DNA of 50,556 bases from CAIXYX01 sp043806415 (GTDB lineage Archaea; Micrarchaeota; Micrarchaeia; Anstonellales; Anstonellaceae): the NCBI GenBank assembly GCA_043806415.1, contig JAZDHB010000058.1, positions 1-50,556 of the forward strand. The letters run 5' to 3'. The notes below the pieces were generated by a model. The model did no database searches and had not been told where the DNA came from. It saw nothing but the letters and a program-made list of their open reading frames with translations. The position numbers were made by a program, and so were the translations under genes. Shown here one piece after another: positions 31,299 to 40,056 of the stretch (its first letter is position 1; each line of letters begins with the position of its first letter).

Positions 31299-32201
31299 AT
31301 GGTCGACATCCTTTTCCTCGGCACCGGCGGCGGCCGCTTCAATCTCGTGCGCCAGCTTCGCGGCACCGGCGGATTTTTGCTGCTGGGCAAGCATGCGACC
31401 ATCCATGTCGATCCCGGCCCCGGCGCGCTCCTGCGCCTCCATGCCGCCGGCCTCGATCCGCAGAAAACCGACGCCCTCATCGTCACGCACATGCACGTCG
31501 ACCACGTCTCGGACGCGGGCGTGCTCATCGAGGCGATGAACAACCACATGCTTTCCAAGGGCGGCGTCCTCGTCGCCTCCCGCTCGGTGCTCGCGGGAGA
31601 CAAGCACGGCGACAAATCCGTCTCCACCTACCACCAGTCCAAGCTCGATCAATGCATCGCCCTCGCGCCCGCAGAAAAACGGGAGATAAAAATCCAGAAA
31701 ACGAAAATCGGCGCTTCTTGCTCGTTCTCGATCCAGGGCGTTCCGGTCAAGCACGACGACCGGGACGGCTTCGGTTTCGTGCTCACGCTGGACGGCGTGC
31801 GCATCGGCTACACCTCCGACACCGAATACCTGCCCGTTGTCCACGACAAGGCGTTCGCGGGCGTGGACGCGCTCATCGCCAACAACCTCAAGGCGGCCGA
31901 AGACGGCATTCCGGACCACCTCAATTCCGGCGACCTGATCAAGCTCCTCTCCAAGGCCAAGCCCAAGCTGTGCATCCTCTCGCACATGGGCATGAAGCTC
32001 ATCGTGTCCGGTCCGGAACTGGAGGCCGCGCGCATCCAGTCCGCCTCCGGCGTTCCTACTGTGGCCGGGCGGGATGGCTGGTATTACTGCACCGACCGGT
32101 GCGGCTGGTTCAAGCCAAAGAAAGGGGAAGAAGGGAAAGGAAAGAAAGGCCAGAAGACGCTCGTCCTGCCCGACGAATCCGTGAGAGAGCCAAGCGATTG
32201 A
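31299..32201 (+). CDS. Metallo-beta-lactamase-fold hydrolase
   Basis: A 300-residue MBL-fold protein. The metal motif THMHVDHVSDAG is near residue 64, preceded by VDPGPGALLRL. Later ligands are probably the aspartate in IGYTSDTEYLPVV (about 175) and the histidine in LCILSHMG (about 230). The overall layout resembles RNase Z-like and related phosphodiesterases, but the substrate is unknown. The C-terminal about 35 residues are Lys/Glu-rich and look added. It begins 12 bp after the transglutaminase gene, suggesting one transcript. Confidence 0.85.
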   Translation: MVDILFLGTGGGRFNLVRQLRGTGGFLLLGKHATIHVDPGPGALLRLHAAGLDPQKTDALIVTHMHVDHVSDAGVLIEAMNNHMLSKGGVLVASRSVLAGDKHGDKSVSTYHQSKLDQCIALAPAEKREIKIQKTKIGASCSFSIQGVPVKHDDRDGFGFVLTLDGVRIGYTSDTEYLPVVHDKAFAGVDALIANNLKAAEDGIPDHLNSGDLIKLLSKAKPKLCILSHMGMKLIVSGPELEAARIQSASGVPTVAGRDGWYYCTDRCGWFKPKKGEEGKGKKGQKTLVLPDESVREPSD

Positions 32202-32276
32202 GCCCCCGGCCCGCGTTGTTTATATTCTTCTCTTTCGTTTTATCCACCTCAACGGCATCCGAATCCCGTGGTATTG

Positions 32277-34820
32277 ATGATCCAACTTACCGACCGCCTC
32301 GACTTTACGAACGAGCAGAAATGGCAGGCTATCTGGGAAGCGGCACGCATCAACGACTTCGACGAGGCCGACGCCGACAAGCCGGTCTATTCCATCGACA
32401 CGCCCCCGCCCTTCACCTCCGGCGATTTGCACATGGGGCACGTGCTCTCCTACTCCTATTTCGATTTCGTGGCGCGCTACAAGCGCATGAAAGGCTTCAA
32501 CGTCTATTATCCGCAAGGCTGGGACTGCCAGGGGTTTCCCACCGAGATGCGGGTGGAGCAGAAATACGGGCGCAAGCCCCCGGAGGAATTCCGGAAGTTG
32601 TGCGTGGAATGGACGCATGCGTGCATCGTGCGCATGCGCGCTCAGATGAAGTCGCTGGGCTTCTCCGCGGACTGGCGCTACGAGTACCGGACCATGGACC
32701 CCGCGTACCACAAGCTGGTGCAGAAATCCATCCTCCTCATGTACGAATCCAAGCAGATCTACCGGGGCGAGCACCCGGTGTTCTGGTGCCCCCACTGCCA
32801 GTCCGCCCTGGCCAAGACCGACACCGAGGACGTCGAGCGCCAGACGCAGCTTCATGACATCCGGTTCCAGCTCGAGCTCGATGGCCGCAAGGAAGCCGGG
32901 AAGTCCGGGGGCCGTCCAGATGCCGGGCCTCTTATGGACATCGTCGTCGCCACCACCCGCCCCGAGCTGATGCACGCCTGCGTGGCCGTGCTATTCCATC
33001 CGGAGGACGAGCGCTACAAAGGCCTGGCCGTCCAGTCCGCCATCACCGCCCTGGGCGCGAAGGTGCCCTTCAAGGCCGACCCCGACGTCGACCCCGCGTT
33101 CGGCTCCGGCGTGGTCATGGTGTGCACCTTCGGCGACAAGCAGGACGTCGTGTGGATGTACCGGCACAAGCTTCCCATCATCCGCGCCCTGGACGAAAGA
33201 GGGAAACTCATCAACGCCCCGCCCTCGCTCACCGCCCTGCCATCGGGTGGAACAACCCCGCCTCCGGGCGCCGGAACGGATGGCGCCTCCGAAGCCGTTT
33301 CTTCATGGCCTTCCGGCCTCTCGCTCAACGGCTTGTCCATTTCCGACGCGCGCGCCAAGCTTTTGGACAAATTCAAATCCGAAGGCAAGCTTCTCTCCTC
33401 CAAGCCCCTCGCCCAGGTGGTCAAGGTGCACGACCGCTGCAAGAAGCCGGTCGAGCTCTCCCTCTCCTGGCAGTGGTTCGCCAAGATCACCGAGTCACGG
33501 GAGAAGATCATCCAGGCCGCCTCCCAGATGCGCTGGGTTCCCGAGTTCGCCATCTCCTACCTCGAGGACTGGGCCCGGTTCGTGGAATGGGACTGGGTGA
33601 TCTCCCGCCAGCGCGTTTTCGGCACGCCCCTGCCGTTCTGGCATTGCGTAAAATGCGACAAGACCGTCCCGGCCGAGGAGCGCGAGCTTCCGGTCAATCC
33701 GCCGGCCATGGAGAAGAAATGCCCGGCCTGCCGCTCGCCGCTCGTCCCGGAAGCGTCCACCTGCGACTGCTGGATGGATTCGTCGGTTTCCCCGCTGGCC
33801 ATCTCCAAATGGGGCGAGGATTCCAAGTTCTTCAAGCGCACGTATCCGGCTTCCCTGCGCCCGCAAGGCGTGGAGATCGTGCGCACGTGGGCTTTCTACA
33901 CCATCTACCGCTGCCTCGAGCTCACCGGCAAGCCGCCGTTTGGCGAGCTGCTGCTCAACGGCAACGTGCTCGCGCCGGACGGCAAGAAGATGTCCAAATC
34001 CCTGGGCAACATCATCGCGCCCGACAAGCTGCTCACCGACTACGGGGCCGACTGCATCCGCATCTGGGCCGCCCTCTCCGGCGCCATGGCGCGCGATCGG
34101 CCGTTCTCCTACCAGGACGTGCAGTATGCCAAGAGCTTCCTGAACAAGCTGCTCAACGCCGGAAAGCTGGTGCAAAAAAGCGTGGAGGGCTACGCGCCGG
34201 ACGAGGGCGACGAGAAGCATCTGCGCCCCATCGACCGCTATTTCCTTCATCGCCTCAACGAGGTCACCAACGAATGCGACCTGGCTTGGGAGGATTTCGA
34301 ATTCCACCGCATCATAAAAACCGTGCAGGAATTCTTCTGGCACGAATTCTGCGACTATTACCTGGAGTACGTGAAATACCGGATTTATGCCGAAGGCAAG
34401 GACAAGGAAACACTGCAGTCCAAGCGCGCCGCGCAATACACACTCTCGCGCGTCTACCGCACCACGCTTCTGCTTCTCGCGCCCATCGCGCCCCACTCCT
34501 CGGAGGAGCTATGGCAGATGTTCCGCGCCGGCGAAACCGATCTCGTGTCCAAGCACGCCTACCCCGCGCCCGACCAGAAGATGGCGCACGAGAAATCCGT
34601 GCCCGCCGGCCAGCTGCTCGCGCAAATCATCTCGGCCATCCGGCAGGAAAAGGCGGCTCGCAAGCTCTCGCTCAACGCGCCGATTCCCCAGCTCGATCTG
34701 GTGCTGACCAAGGAGCAGCATCCGCACCTCAAATCCATCGAGGAGGAGATAAAATTCGCCGGCCGGGCGGAGAAAATCGAAGTCAAGGAAGGCGACGCGC
34801 TGAAAGTGTCCTTTGCCTGA
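32277..34820 (+). CDS. valS: Valyl-tRNA synthetase
   Basis: A class I synthetase of 847 residues. The HIGH-type motif is LHMGH (about 55) after PPPFTSGD, the editing domain motif is VVATTRPELMHACVAV (about 222), zinc-like cysteine pairs occur at CPHCQS and in CVKCDK/CPACRS, and KMSKSLGN is near 570. It charges tRNA-Val; a tRNA-Val gene lies at 46657. Residues about 320-348 form a Pro/Ser/Gly-rich insertion in the editing region. ATG 32277 follows a TATA-like tttatattc at 32219; in-frame GTG 32268 is the alternative. Confidence 0.95.
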   Translation: MIQLTDRLDFTNEQKWQAIWEAARINDFDEADADKPVYSIDTPPPFTSGDLHMGHVLSYSYFDFVARYKRMKGFNVYYPQGWDCQGFPTEMRVEQKYGRKPPEEFRKLCVEWTHACIVRMRAQMKSLGFSADWRYEYRTMDPAYHKLVQKSILLMYESKQIYRGEHPVFWCPHCQSALAKTDTEDVERQTQLHDIRFQLELDGRKEAGKSGGRPDAGPLMDIVVATTRPELMHACVAVLFHPEDERYKGLAVQSAITALGAKVPFKADPDVDPAFGSGVVMVCTFGDKQDVVWMYRHKLPIIRALDERGKLINAPPSLTALPSGGTTPPPGAGTDGASEAVSSWPSGLSLNGLSISDARAKLLDKFKSEGKLLSSKPLAQVVKVHDRCKKPVELSLSWQWFAKITESREKIIQAASQMRWVPEFAISYLEDWARFVEWDWVISRQRVFGTPLPFWHCVKCDKTVPAEERELPVNPPAMEKKCPACRSPLVPEASTCDCWMDSSVSPLAISKWGEDSKFFKRTYPASLRPQGVEIVRTWAFYTIYRCLELTGKPPFGELLLNGNVLAPDGKKMSKSLGNIIAPDKLLTDYGADCIRIWAALSGAMARDRPFSYQDVQYAKSFLNKLLNAGKLVQKSVEGYAPDEGDEKHLRPIDRYFLHRLNEVTNECDLAWEDFEFHRIIKTVQEFFWHEFCDYYLEYVKYRIYAEGKDKETLQSKRAAQYTLSRVYRTTLLLLAPIAPHSSEELWQMFRAGETDLVSKHAYPAPDQKMAHEKSVPAGQLLAQIISAIRQEKAARKLSLNAPIPQLDLVLTKEQHPHLKSIEEEIKFAGRAEKIEVKEGDALKVSFA

Positions 34821-34829
34821 AAAGATGGT

Positions 34830-35096
34830 TTACGGAAGCGAATACCATCTCTCGTATTCTTTGTGCATCCCGATGAAAACCACGCGCCGTTCCATATTTT
34901 TGTCGTCCTGAAGATATGCAATCCGATAGCCACCCACTTCCGCAACATAGTGCGGCTTCCCGTGCCTGAGGTGACGGGAAACGAATTCGGGACGCTCGAG
35001 CTGGGCAAGTTTCTTCGCTATCCGGGTCTGCACTCCCCTATCAAGGCGAAAGAAAGAATCTTTCGCCCCATCCTCCGCCACCACCTGATAGTTCAC
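34830..35096 (-). CDS. RelE/ParE-family toxin
   Basis: An 88-residue RelE-fold protein: DGAKDSFFRLDRGVQTRIAKKLAQLE supplies the helices, and HYVAEVGGYRIAYLQDD plus RVVFIGMHKEYERWYS supply the C-terminal sheet with the usual Arg/Tyr residues. It is the second gene of a pair, overlapping the antitoxin by 4 bp, and ends 9 bp from the convergent valS stop. Confidence 0.85.
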   Translation of the reverse strand: MNYQVVAEDGAKDSFFRLDRGVQTRIAKKLAQLERPEFVSRHLRHGKPHYVAEVGGYRIAYLQDDKNMERRVVFIGMHKEYERWYSLP

Positions 35097-35365
35097 AATT
35101 CATCTCGTGATATGCCCGCTTTTTTGAGCATCTCGTCCAGCGGCACGAGTTTGCGTTTTCCGGCCCTGATTTGCGCATCTATCCTGTCCATCTTGGCCGA
35201 AACCATCGCATCAACCTGTTTTTGGTTGGGTAACATTCCGTAACGATCCGCAAGCTCCAGTATGCCCGCACGCAAGGCTTCCGCCTTGGTCTTATAATAC
35301 CCCTCTTTTATCATTCGGTTGAGCGCCTGCTCGACCACGCCATTGAATCGGACAACGGATTGCAT
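35093..35365 (-). CDS. Antitoxin with ribbon-helix-helix-like N-terminus
   Basis: A 90-residue protein. The start MQSVVRFNGVVEQALNRMIKEGYYKTKAEALRAGILELADRYG fits a ribbon-helix-helix DNA-binding domain; the Lys/Arg-rich C-terminus (AQIRAGKRKLVPLDEMLKKAG) would neutralise the RelE partner. It likely represses its own operon through the palindrome just upstream. Confidence 0.8.
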   Translation of the reverse strand: MQSVVRFNGVVEQALNRMIKEGYYKTKAEALRAGILELADRYGMLPNQKQVDAMVSAKMDRIDAQIRAGKRKLVPLDEMLKKAGISRDEL

Positions 35366-35367
35366 AA

Positions 35368-35383
35368 TACCACCCTTATGGTA
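35368..35383 (-). promoter_or_regulatory. Palindromic operator before the antitoxin gene
   Basis: tacca-ccctta-tggta is a 5-bp inverted repeat 2-18 bp upstream of the antitoxin ATG at 35365; a third half-site, ggtat, follows at 35391-35395, and the minus-strand TATA (gttttatatattt) is at about 35398-35410. Confidence 0.45.
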
Positions 35384-35410
35384 CTATTTTGGTATCAAAA
35401 ATATATAAAA

Positions 35411-36007
35411 CTATCCGTTTCGCACGAAATAAATCGTCCGCTCGCAGAATGTCCCGACCGAGAGGAGCGTGGCGAACACCAGCGTCCCCACCGCCCAGAT
35501 CGCCATCCCGTAGACCAGGAACGTCAATATGGCCAGGTACATGAGCATCCGCTCGGGCCTTGAGAGGATGCCGGCCGGCGCCTTGGAAATATCCAGTTTG
35601 CGGTGGTCAGCATAGGCCGTCACGAACGAGGTCATGCAGGTTCCGAAGAAGAGGAGCGCCACCAGCCACATCCAGCCGGGCAGGACGAAGTCCGGCCAGG
35701 GAAGGGGCATGAGGCCGAAGAGAAGAAGGAATTCGACGAGCCGGTCCGTGATGCCGTCGATGAACGCGCCTTTCGCGCTCACCTGGTTTCTCGCACGGGC
35801 CAGCACGCCGTCCGCCAGGTCGCAGAAGCCGGACAAGGCGAAGAGGACGAGCGCGAGGGCGAACTGCTGGGTGAGCAGGGAAGCGAATCCGGCGAACGCC
35901 AGCAGGAGCGCCAGCAGCGTGACCTGGTTGGGCGAGAGCGGGAAGTTCTTGAGCAATTTGCCTGAAAACTCCTGCACCGTTTTCCCGATCGACGAATCCT
36001 TGAGCAT
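35411..36007 (-). CDS. Archaetidylinositol phosphate synthase (CDP-alcohol phosphatidyltransferase)
   Basis: A 198-residue membrane enzyme. The family signature D-x2-DG-x2-AR-x8-G-x3-D-x3-D is perfect in CDLADGVLARARNQVSAKG followed by AFIDGITD (residues about 66-91). At least five hydrophobic segments follow the usual arrangement. The neighbouring gene makes inositol-1-phosphate, so this enzyme most likely joins it to CDP-archaeol, giving archaetidylinositol phosphate; homology alone does not separate it from phosphatidylinositol-type relatives. A 9-bp hairpin stands just upstream of its ATG. Confidence 0.87.
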   Translation of the reverse strand: MLKDSSIGKTVQEFSGKLLKNFPLSPNQVTLLALLLAFAGFASLLTQQFALALVLFALSGFCDLADGVLARARNQVSAKGAFIDGITDRLVEFLLLFGLMPLPWPDFVLPGWMWLVALLFFGTCMTSFVTAYADHRKLDISKAPAGILSRPERMLMYLAILTFLVYGMAIWAVGTLVFATLLSVGTFCERTIYFVRNG

Positions 36008-36023
36008 AACCGAACCCCTGATT

Positions 36024-36045
36024 CGGGAGGGCCCGAGCCCTCCCG
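36024..36045 (-). promoter_or_regulatory. GC hairpin in the leader of the archaetidylinositol phosphate synthase gene
   Basis: cgggagggc-ccga-gccctcccg is a perfect 9-bp stem with a 4-nt loop, 17 bp upstream of ATG 36007. There is no T-run after it in the sense direction, so it looks more like a leader or processing structure than a terminator. Confidence 0.45.
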
Positions 36046-36086
36046 TTCTTATTATTTTTAATTTATTTTCCCTTTTTCTATCTTTC

Positions 36087-37184
36087 TTATGCTTTCCCGT
36101 TGATGAAATCCTCGGTCATCTGCCTGGCGACCGGATCCGAATATTGTTTGGGCGGGTGCTTCATGAAGTAGGCCGACGGCCCCTCGATGTAGCCTTTGAG
36201 CCCCCGGTCCAGCGCGATCCGGGCGCAGCGGATGGCATCGACCGATATCCCGCCCGAGTTGGCCTTGTCGTCCACCTCGAGCCTCACTTCCATGTTGAAC
36301 GGCACGTCCGCCCACATGCGCCCCTCGATTCTCATGAACCCCAATTTGGTATTCGACAAGAACGGGATGAAGTCCGAGGGTCCGACGTAAATCTTGTCGT
36401 CGGCAAGCCTTTTCTTGAGCTGGCTCTGCACGGATTCGGTCTTGGAGATCCGTTTGCTCACCAGCCGCCCCTGCTCCTTCATGTTCAGGAAGTCGGTGTT
36501 CCCGCCGACGTTGATCTGGTAGGTCTTCTCGATGATCGCCCCGCGCTCGTCGCAGAGGCGCGCCAGTGTGCGGTGCACGATGGTCGAGCCCACCTGCGCC
36601 TTGATGTCGTCGCCCAATATTGGCAGGCCGGCCTGCTCGAACCTTTTTGCCCACGCCTCGTCGGAGGCGATGAATTCGGGCATGCAGTTGACGAAGGCGC
36701 AATGGGTGTCCAGCGCCATCTGGGCCCAGTAGCGGGCCGCCTTCTGGCTGCCGACCGGCAGGTAAGAGAGCAGCACGCGCGTGTCGGTCTCCTCGATGTG
36801 CTTCTTGATGTCGGCGTTGAGCTGTTCGAGCGGCTTGTTCTGGATCGGCTTCACCCGCTCCTGGATGTAGATGCCCAGCCCGTCGAGCACCGGCGCCTCC
36901 TGCACCTTCACTGCGCTCTTGGGCATCTTTTCCTTTTCCACCCATTTCACTTCGTTGGGCCAGGTATACGCGGCCTCGTTGAGGTTCTTCCCCACCTTCT
37001 TCTCGTCCACGTCGAAGGCGGAGACGAAGTTGATGTCGTCGAGCGTGTAGCCGCCCAAGACGGGGTGCATCAGGCCGGCCGCGTCATCCAATGTGTGCGT
37101 GCGGTAGTATTGCAGTCCCTGGTAGAGGCCCGAAAAGCAGTTCCCGACCCCGATGACGCCGACGTTGATCTTGCCTTTGCCCAT
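36087..37184 (-). CDS. ino1: myo-Inositol-1-phosphate synthase
   Basis: A 365-residue NAD-dependent enzyme that cyclises glucose-6-phosphate to inositol-1-phosphate. It has the Rossmann start INVGVIGVGNCFSGLYQGL, the LPILGDDIKAQVGSTIVHRTLA segment (about 190) with catalytic lysine, NVGGNTDFLNM and KSKRISKT-like RLVSKRISKTESV, and VPFNMEVRLEVDDKANSGG near the end. ATG 37184 is used because aaggtg precedes it at Shine-Dalgarno distance; in-frame GTG is at 37193. It is upstream of the lipid synthase in one operon. Confidence 0.94.
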   Translation of the reverse strand: MGKGKINVGVIGVGNCFSGLYQGLQYYRTHTLDDAAGLMHPVLGGYTLDDINFVSAFDVDEKKVGKNLNEAAYTWPNEVKWVEKEKMPKSAVKVQEAPVLDGLGIYIQERVKPIQNKPLEQLNADIKKHIEETDTRVLLSYLPVGSQKAARYWAQMALDTHCAFVNCMPEFIASDEAWAKRFEQAGLPILGDDIKAQVGSTIVHRTLARLCDERGAIIEKTYQINVGGNTDFLNMKEQGRLVSKRISKTESVQSQLKKRLADDKIYVGPSDFIPFLSNTKLGFMRIEGRMWADVPFNMEVRLEVDDKANSGGISVDAIRCARIALDRGLKGYIEGPSAYFMKHPPKQYSDPVARQMTEDFINGKA

Positions 37185-37295
37185 GAAAAACACCTTCTCG
37201 CGCGAAGTTAAGCGGTACTATTTATGAATTATTATAATAGTAGAAAATATAAATATAAGCGCTCGAGGGCGAACCCGGGGTCCCGCACCCCCTTC

Positions 37296-39029
37296 CTATA
37301 GTTTTTTCGTCATGTATGGCCCTTCGAGCCGGTAAGCGAACTTTCGGTAATACTCCCGCGCGCCCACGCCGGAGATGATGACCATCTTCTCCCGGCCCGC
37401 CTCGCGGGCGATCTGCTCGGCGCGCGCGAGCAATTGCCGGCCCAGGCCGGTGTGCTGCACCTTGTTTTTTTTCGCGTCCGGCCCGTCTCCGATCTCCACT
37501 TCCTGCCCATAGACGTGAAGCTCCCTCACGAGTGCGGTTGTATTGTCTATCTCGGGCCGATGGCTCTTTGGCGGGAGCCTGAGCCTCACGAATCCCGCCA
37601 GCCGGTCCTGCTCCGCATCCTCGAACGATATGAAATGCTCCCGCCCGCCCGACGCCGCGTACGCGCGTTCGACTAATCCGAGATCAAGGGCTTTCTGTCC
37701 TGTTTTTTTCCGCCCACCCAGTCGGACCTCGTTCTTTGCGTCCCGTCCGCTCTCCTGCGATTGCTTCCGGTCCAGCGAGAAAATTTCCCGGCAGCGGATG
37801 CAGCGGCATCTCTTCTCCCGCTCCTCCAGCGCCCTTGTCACCATCTGGTGAAGATTCCCTGCTTTCACCCCGGCCGCGATCTTGCCGGCCGGTATGTCCC
37901 GCTGCATCCTCATCACGCGCACCCACGGCGGGAAGAAAGCGGTCGCTTCGACGATGCGCTCGACCGCTTCCTGGGCGTCGATGGGCGTAAAACGGCCCTT
38001 TTCCCATTCGTCGTGCAAGCCGGTGCCCGGAATCACCAAGCACGGGTAGAGTTTGAGCATGTCCGGGCAGTAAGCCGGGTTCTCGAAAAGCTCGCGGAGC
38101 ATGGCCACGTCCTGCCCGCGCGTCGAGTAGAGCCCGGGCATGAAATGGTAGCCGACTTTAAAGGCGGCATTCTTCAGGTTGGCGGTGGTGGCCGCCGTGC
38201 ATTTCGTGTCATGGCCGCGCTTCACCCGCCGCAGCACCTCCTCATCGAGGCTCTGCACGCCCAGTTCCACCCGCGTGGCGCCCCATCCGAGCATCTCGTC
38301 GATGTGCCCGAGGTTGCACCAGTCCGGCCGCGTCTCCACCGTCAGCCCGATCACGCGGTGCTCGGTCGTCTCGTTGGCTTTCTGGGCCCGTTCCAGCGTC
38401 GCGCTCGCCCGGCCGTTGAACGCCTCGTAGCATTCGTGCACGAAACGGTTGCGGTAATCCTTGGGGACCGAAAGGAACGTGCCGCCCATCAGGATCAGCT
38501 CGCATTTGTGCGTGGGCTGGCCCAGTGCCGCGTACTGGGAAAGGCGCGTGCCGATCTGCCGCTTCGCCTCGAAATTGTTCTGGATCGCCCGCATCGTGGC
38601 CGGCTCGAAACCGGTGTATGATTTGGGGGCAAAAAGCATTCCGTTTCCGGCAAAAGGCGTTCGGGTGGCATTGCGCGTGCCGTCGTCCGCCCCATCTTCT
38701 TTTTTCTTCATCGCATCGCTTGTCGCCGTCGGGCAATAGGTGCACTTGCCGGGGCAGGGATAGGGCGCCGGCATCACGGCCACCGGCGTCACGCCCGATC
38801 CGGTGCGCGTGAGGCGCGTGCTTAGGAGGGAAACCAGCTTCTCGGTGCGCTTGTTGGCCGGCAGGCCGGCGAGGATGGCCGCATTCTTGGGCACCCGGCC
38901 GACCCTCGTCTGGGTGGCGATCCGGTTCTTGAGCCTCTCGATGTCCGCTTTCGGGTTTTTGCGCAACTCTTCGAGAAGGCGGGTTGCAAACGCCTTCAGG
39001 CGTTCCTCTCGGTCCCGGTCTTCATCCAT
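37296..39029 (-). CDS. elp3: Elp3-family radical SAM tRNA acetyltransferase
   Basis: A 577-residue two-domain enzyme that installs the carboxymethyl-type group on wobble uridine of tRNA. The radical SAM cluster motif CPGKCTYC is near residue 92, followed by GGTFLSVPKDYRNRFVHECYEAFNG and VELGVQSLDEEVLRRVKRGH. A zinc-like CRCIRCREI occurs near 400, and the C-terminal GNAT domain is VQHTGLGRQLLARAEQIAREAG. Two charged insertions (about residues 104-120 and 408-430) are Lys/Asp-rich. ATG 39029 has a TATA-like taaataaac 23-31 bp upstream. Confidence 0.94.
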   Translation of the reverse strand: MDEDRDREERLKAFATRLLEELRKNPKADIERLKNRIATQTRVGRVPKNAAILAGLPANKRTEKLVSLLSTRLTRTGSGVTPVAVMPAPYPCPGKCTYCPTATSDAMKKKEDGADDGTRNATRTPFAGNGMLFAPKSYTGFEPATMRAIQNNFEAKRQIGTRLSQYAALGQPTHKCELILMGGTFLSVPKDYRNRFVHECYEAFNGRASATLERAQKANETTEHRVIGLTVETRPDWCNLGHIDEMLGWGATRVELGVQSLDEEVLRRVKRGHDTKCTAATTANLKNAAFKVGYHFMPGLYSTRGQDVAMLRELFENPAYCPDMLKLYPCLVIPGTGLHDEWEKGRFTPIDAQEAVERIVEATAFFPPWVRVMRMQRDIPAGKIAAGVKAGNLHQMVTRALEEREKRCRCIRCREIFSLDRKQSQESGRDAKNEVRLGGRKKTGQKALDLGLVERAYAASGGREHFISFEDAEQDRLAGFVRLRLPPKSHRPEIDNTTALVRELHVYGQEVEIGDGPDAKKNKVQHTGLGRQLLARAEQIAREAGREKMVIISGVGAREYYRKFAYRLEGPYMTKKL

Positions 39030-39052
39030 GTTCCAAATATGCAAAAAAGGGT

Positions 39053-39083
39053 AAATAAACGCATCCGATGTTCATTCGGCCGC
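39053..39083 (+). repeat. 31-bp direct repeat, copy 1 (elp3 promoter)
   Basis: aaataaacgcatccgatg continuing to cggccgc, identical at 29 of 31 positions with 39117-39147. The AT part of this copy is the probable elp3 TATA box read on the minus strand. Confidence 0.8.
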
Positions 39084-39116
39084 GTTTCCCGGCACCTGGG
39101 CCCTACATCGTCCTGA

Positions 39117-39147
39117 AAATAAACGCATCCGATGATCCTTCGGCCGC
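39117..39147 (+). repeat. 31-bp direct repeat, copy 2
   Basis: Second copy of the repeat at 39053, 64 bp away. It duplicates the elp3 TATA region further upstream, between elp3 and the secreted-protein gene. Confidence 0.8.
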
Positions 39148-39186
39148 CCCGCGTCCCGCCGAACGGCGCGCACGGGGGTTCTTCCC

Positions 39187-40005
39187 TCATCGGCCGAACG
39201 GCCAACCCAGCAGTCCGGCGAGCGAATACACCGGCATCTCGAGGCTGGGGAAAAGCAGCACGCCGTTCGAGGTGGCTTTCATATCCGAGATGAGGTCGCT
39301 GTGCACGTCCAGTTCCACGGGCTGGGTCTGTGAGATCAGGCTGGAGGAGGCCGAGCGCGCGTCGATGGACATCTTATAATTCGACTCGTCGTTTCCGACC
39401 ACCTCGTAGACGATTGTTTTGGAGGCCCCTCCGGCCAGATAGACGCTCTTTCGCAGCGCCCAGCTGGATATGTTCTCCGACGTGATCTCGAACCGGTCGC
39501 TGGCCGTGCCCTCGTTGGTGAGCGTCACCTCAAAGCGCGCCGGCTGGCCGGCACCTACTTGCAGCTTCTTGGGCTCCACGTCCATGAGAAGCAGGTCGCG
39601 CCGCACGTGCACGAGCAGGCTGAACGGGAAACTCCCGCCGATGTCCTCCCGGCCTCCGTCATCGTCGATACGCACCGGCAGGACATACTCCCCGTCCGGG
39701 GTGCCGGGGTCGGCGCTGACCTCTACGAGCATCATGTCTGGATATACCACGCCCGGCTTGGCGCTCCATCCTTGCGGCAGCTCCGTCACGGTGGCCTGGT
39801 CCCACTGCCCCACGAATTCCCCGTCTTTCTTGACCACGTAATCAATCCTGACCTGGAAAGTCTGGCCCGGCCCGACGGTGCCATAGTCCACCTGGCTGCC
39901 GGGCATCACGAGCGCGTTCGGCTGCAAAAGTTGCAGGGGCTCGATGGCCCAGATGCCGGCGCAGGCGAGCATCAGGAGGAGGGCGACGGGAACGATCGGT
40001 TTCAT
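39187..40005 (-). CDS. Secreted or membrane-tethered beta-sandwich protein
   Basis: A 272-residue protein with signal sequence MKPIVPVALLLMLACAGIWA. The rest is beta-rich, with two Ig-like units: one around GPGQTFQVRIDYVVKKDG to YVLPVRIDDDGG, another resembling a CARDB/NEW3-type domain (QPARFEVTLTNEGTASDRFEITSENISSWAL). The C-terminus is hydrophobic (FPSLEMPVYSLAGLLGWPFG). The layout resembles archaeal envelope proteins with bacterial-Ig-like folds; the role is unknown. Many Asn-x-Ser/Thr sites are not obvious. Confidence 0.75.
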   Translation of the reverse strand: MKPIVPVALLLMLACAGIWAIEPLQLLQPNALVMPGSQVDYGTVGPGQTFQVRIDYVVKKDGEFVGQWDQATVTELPQGWSAKPGVVYPDMMLVEVSADPGTPDGEYVLPVRIDDDGGREDIGGSFPFSLLVHVRRDLLLMDVEPKKLQVGAGQPARFEVTLTNEGTASDRFEITSENISSWALRKSVYLAGGASKTIVYEVVGNDESNYKMSIDARSASSSLISQTQPVELDVHSDLISDMKATSNGVLLFPSLEMPVYSLAGLLGWPFGR

Positions 40006-40056
40006 GCCTTTACCCCTCGTCCAACCATTATAAATATTGCTCCGGCCATGGAAGCC

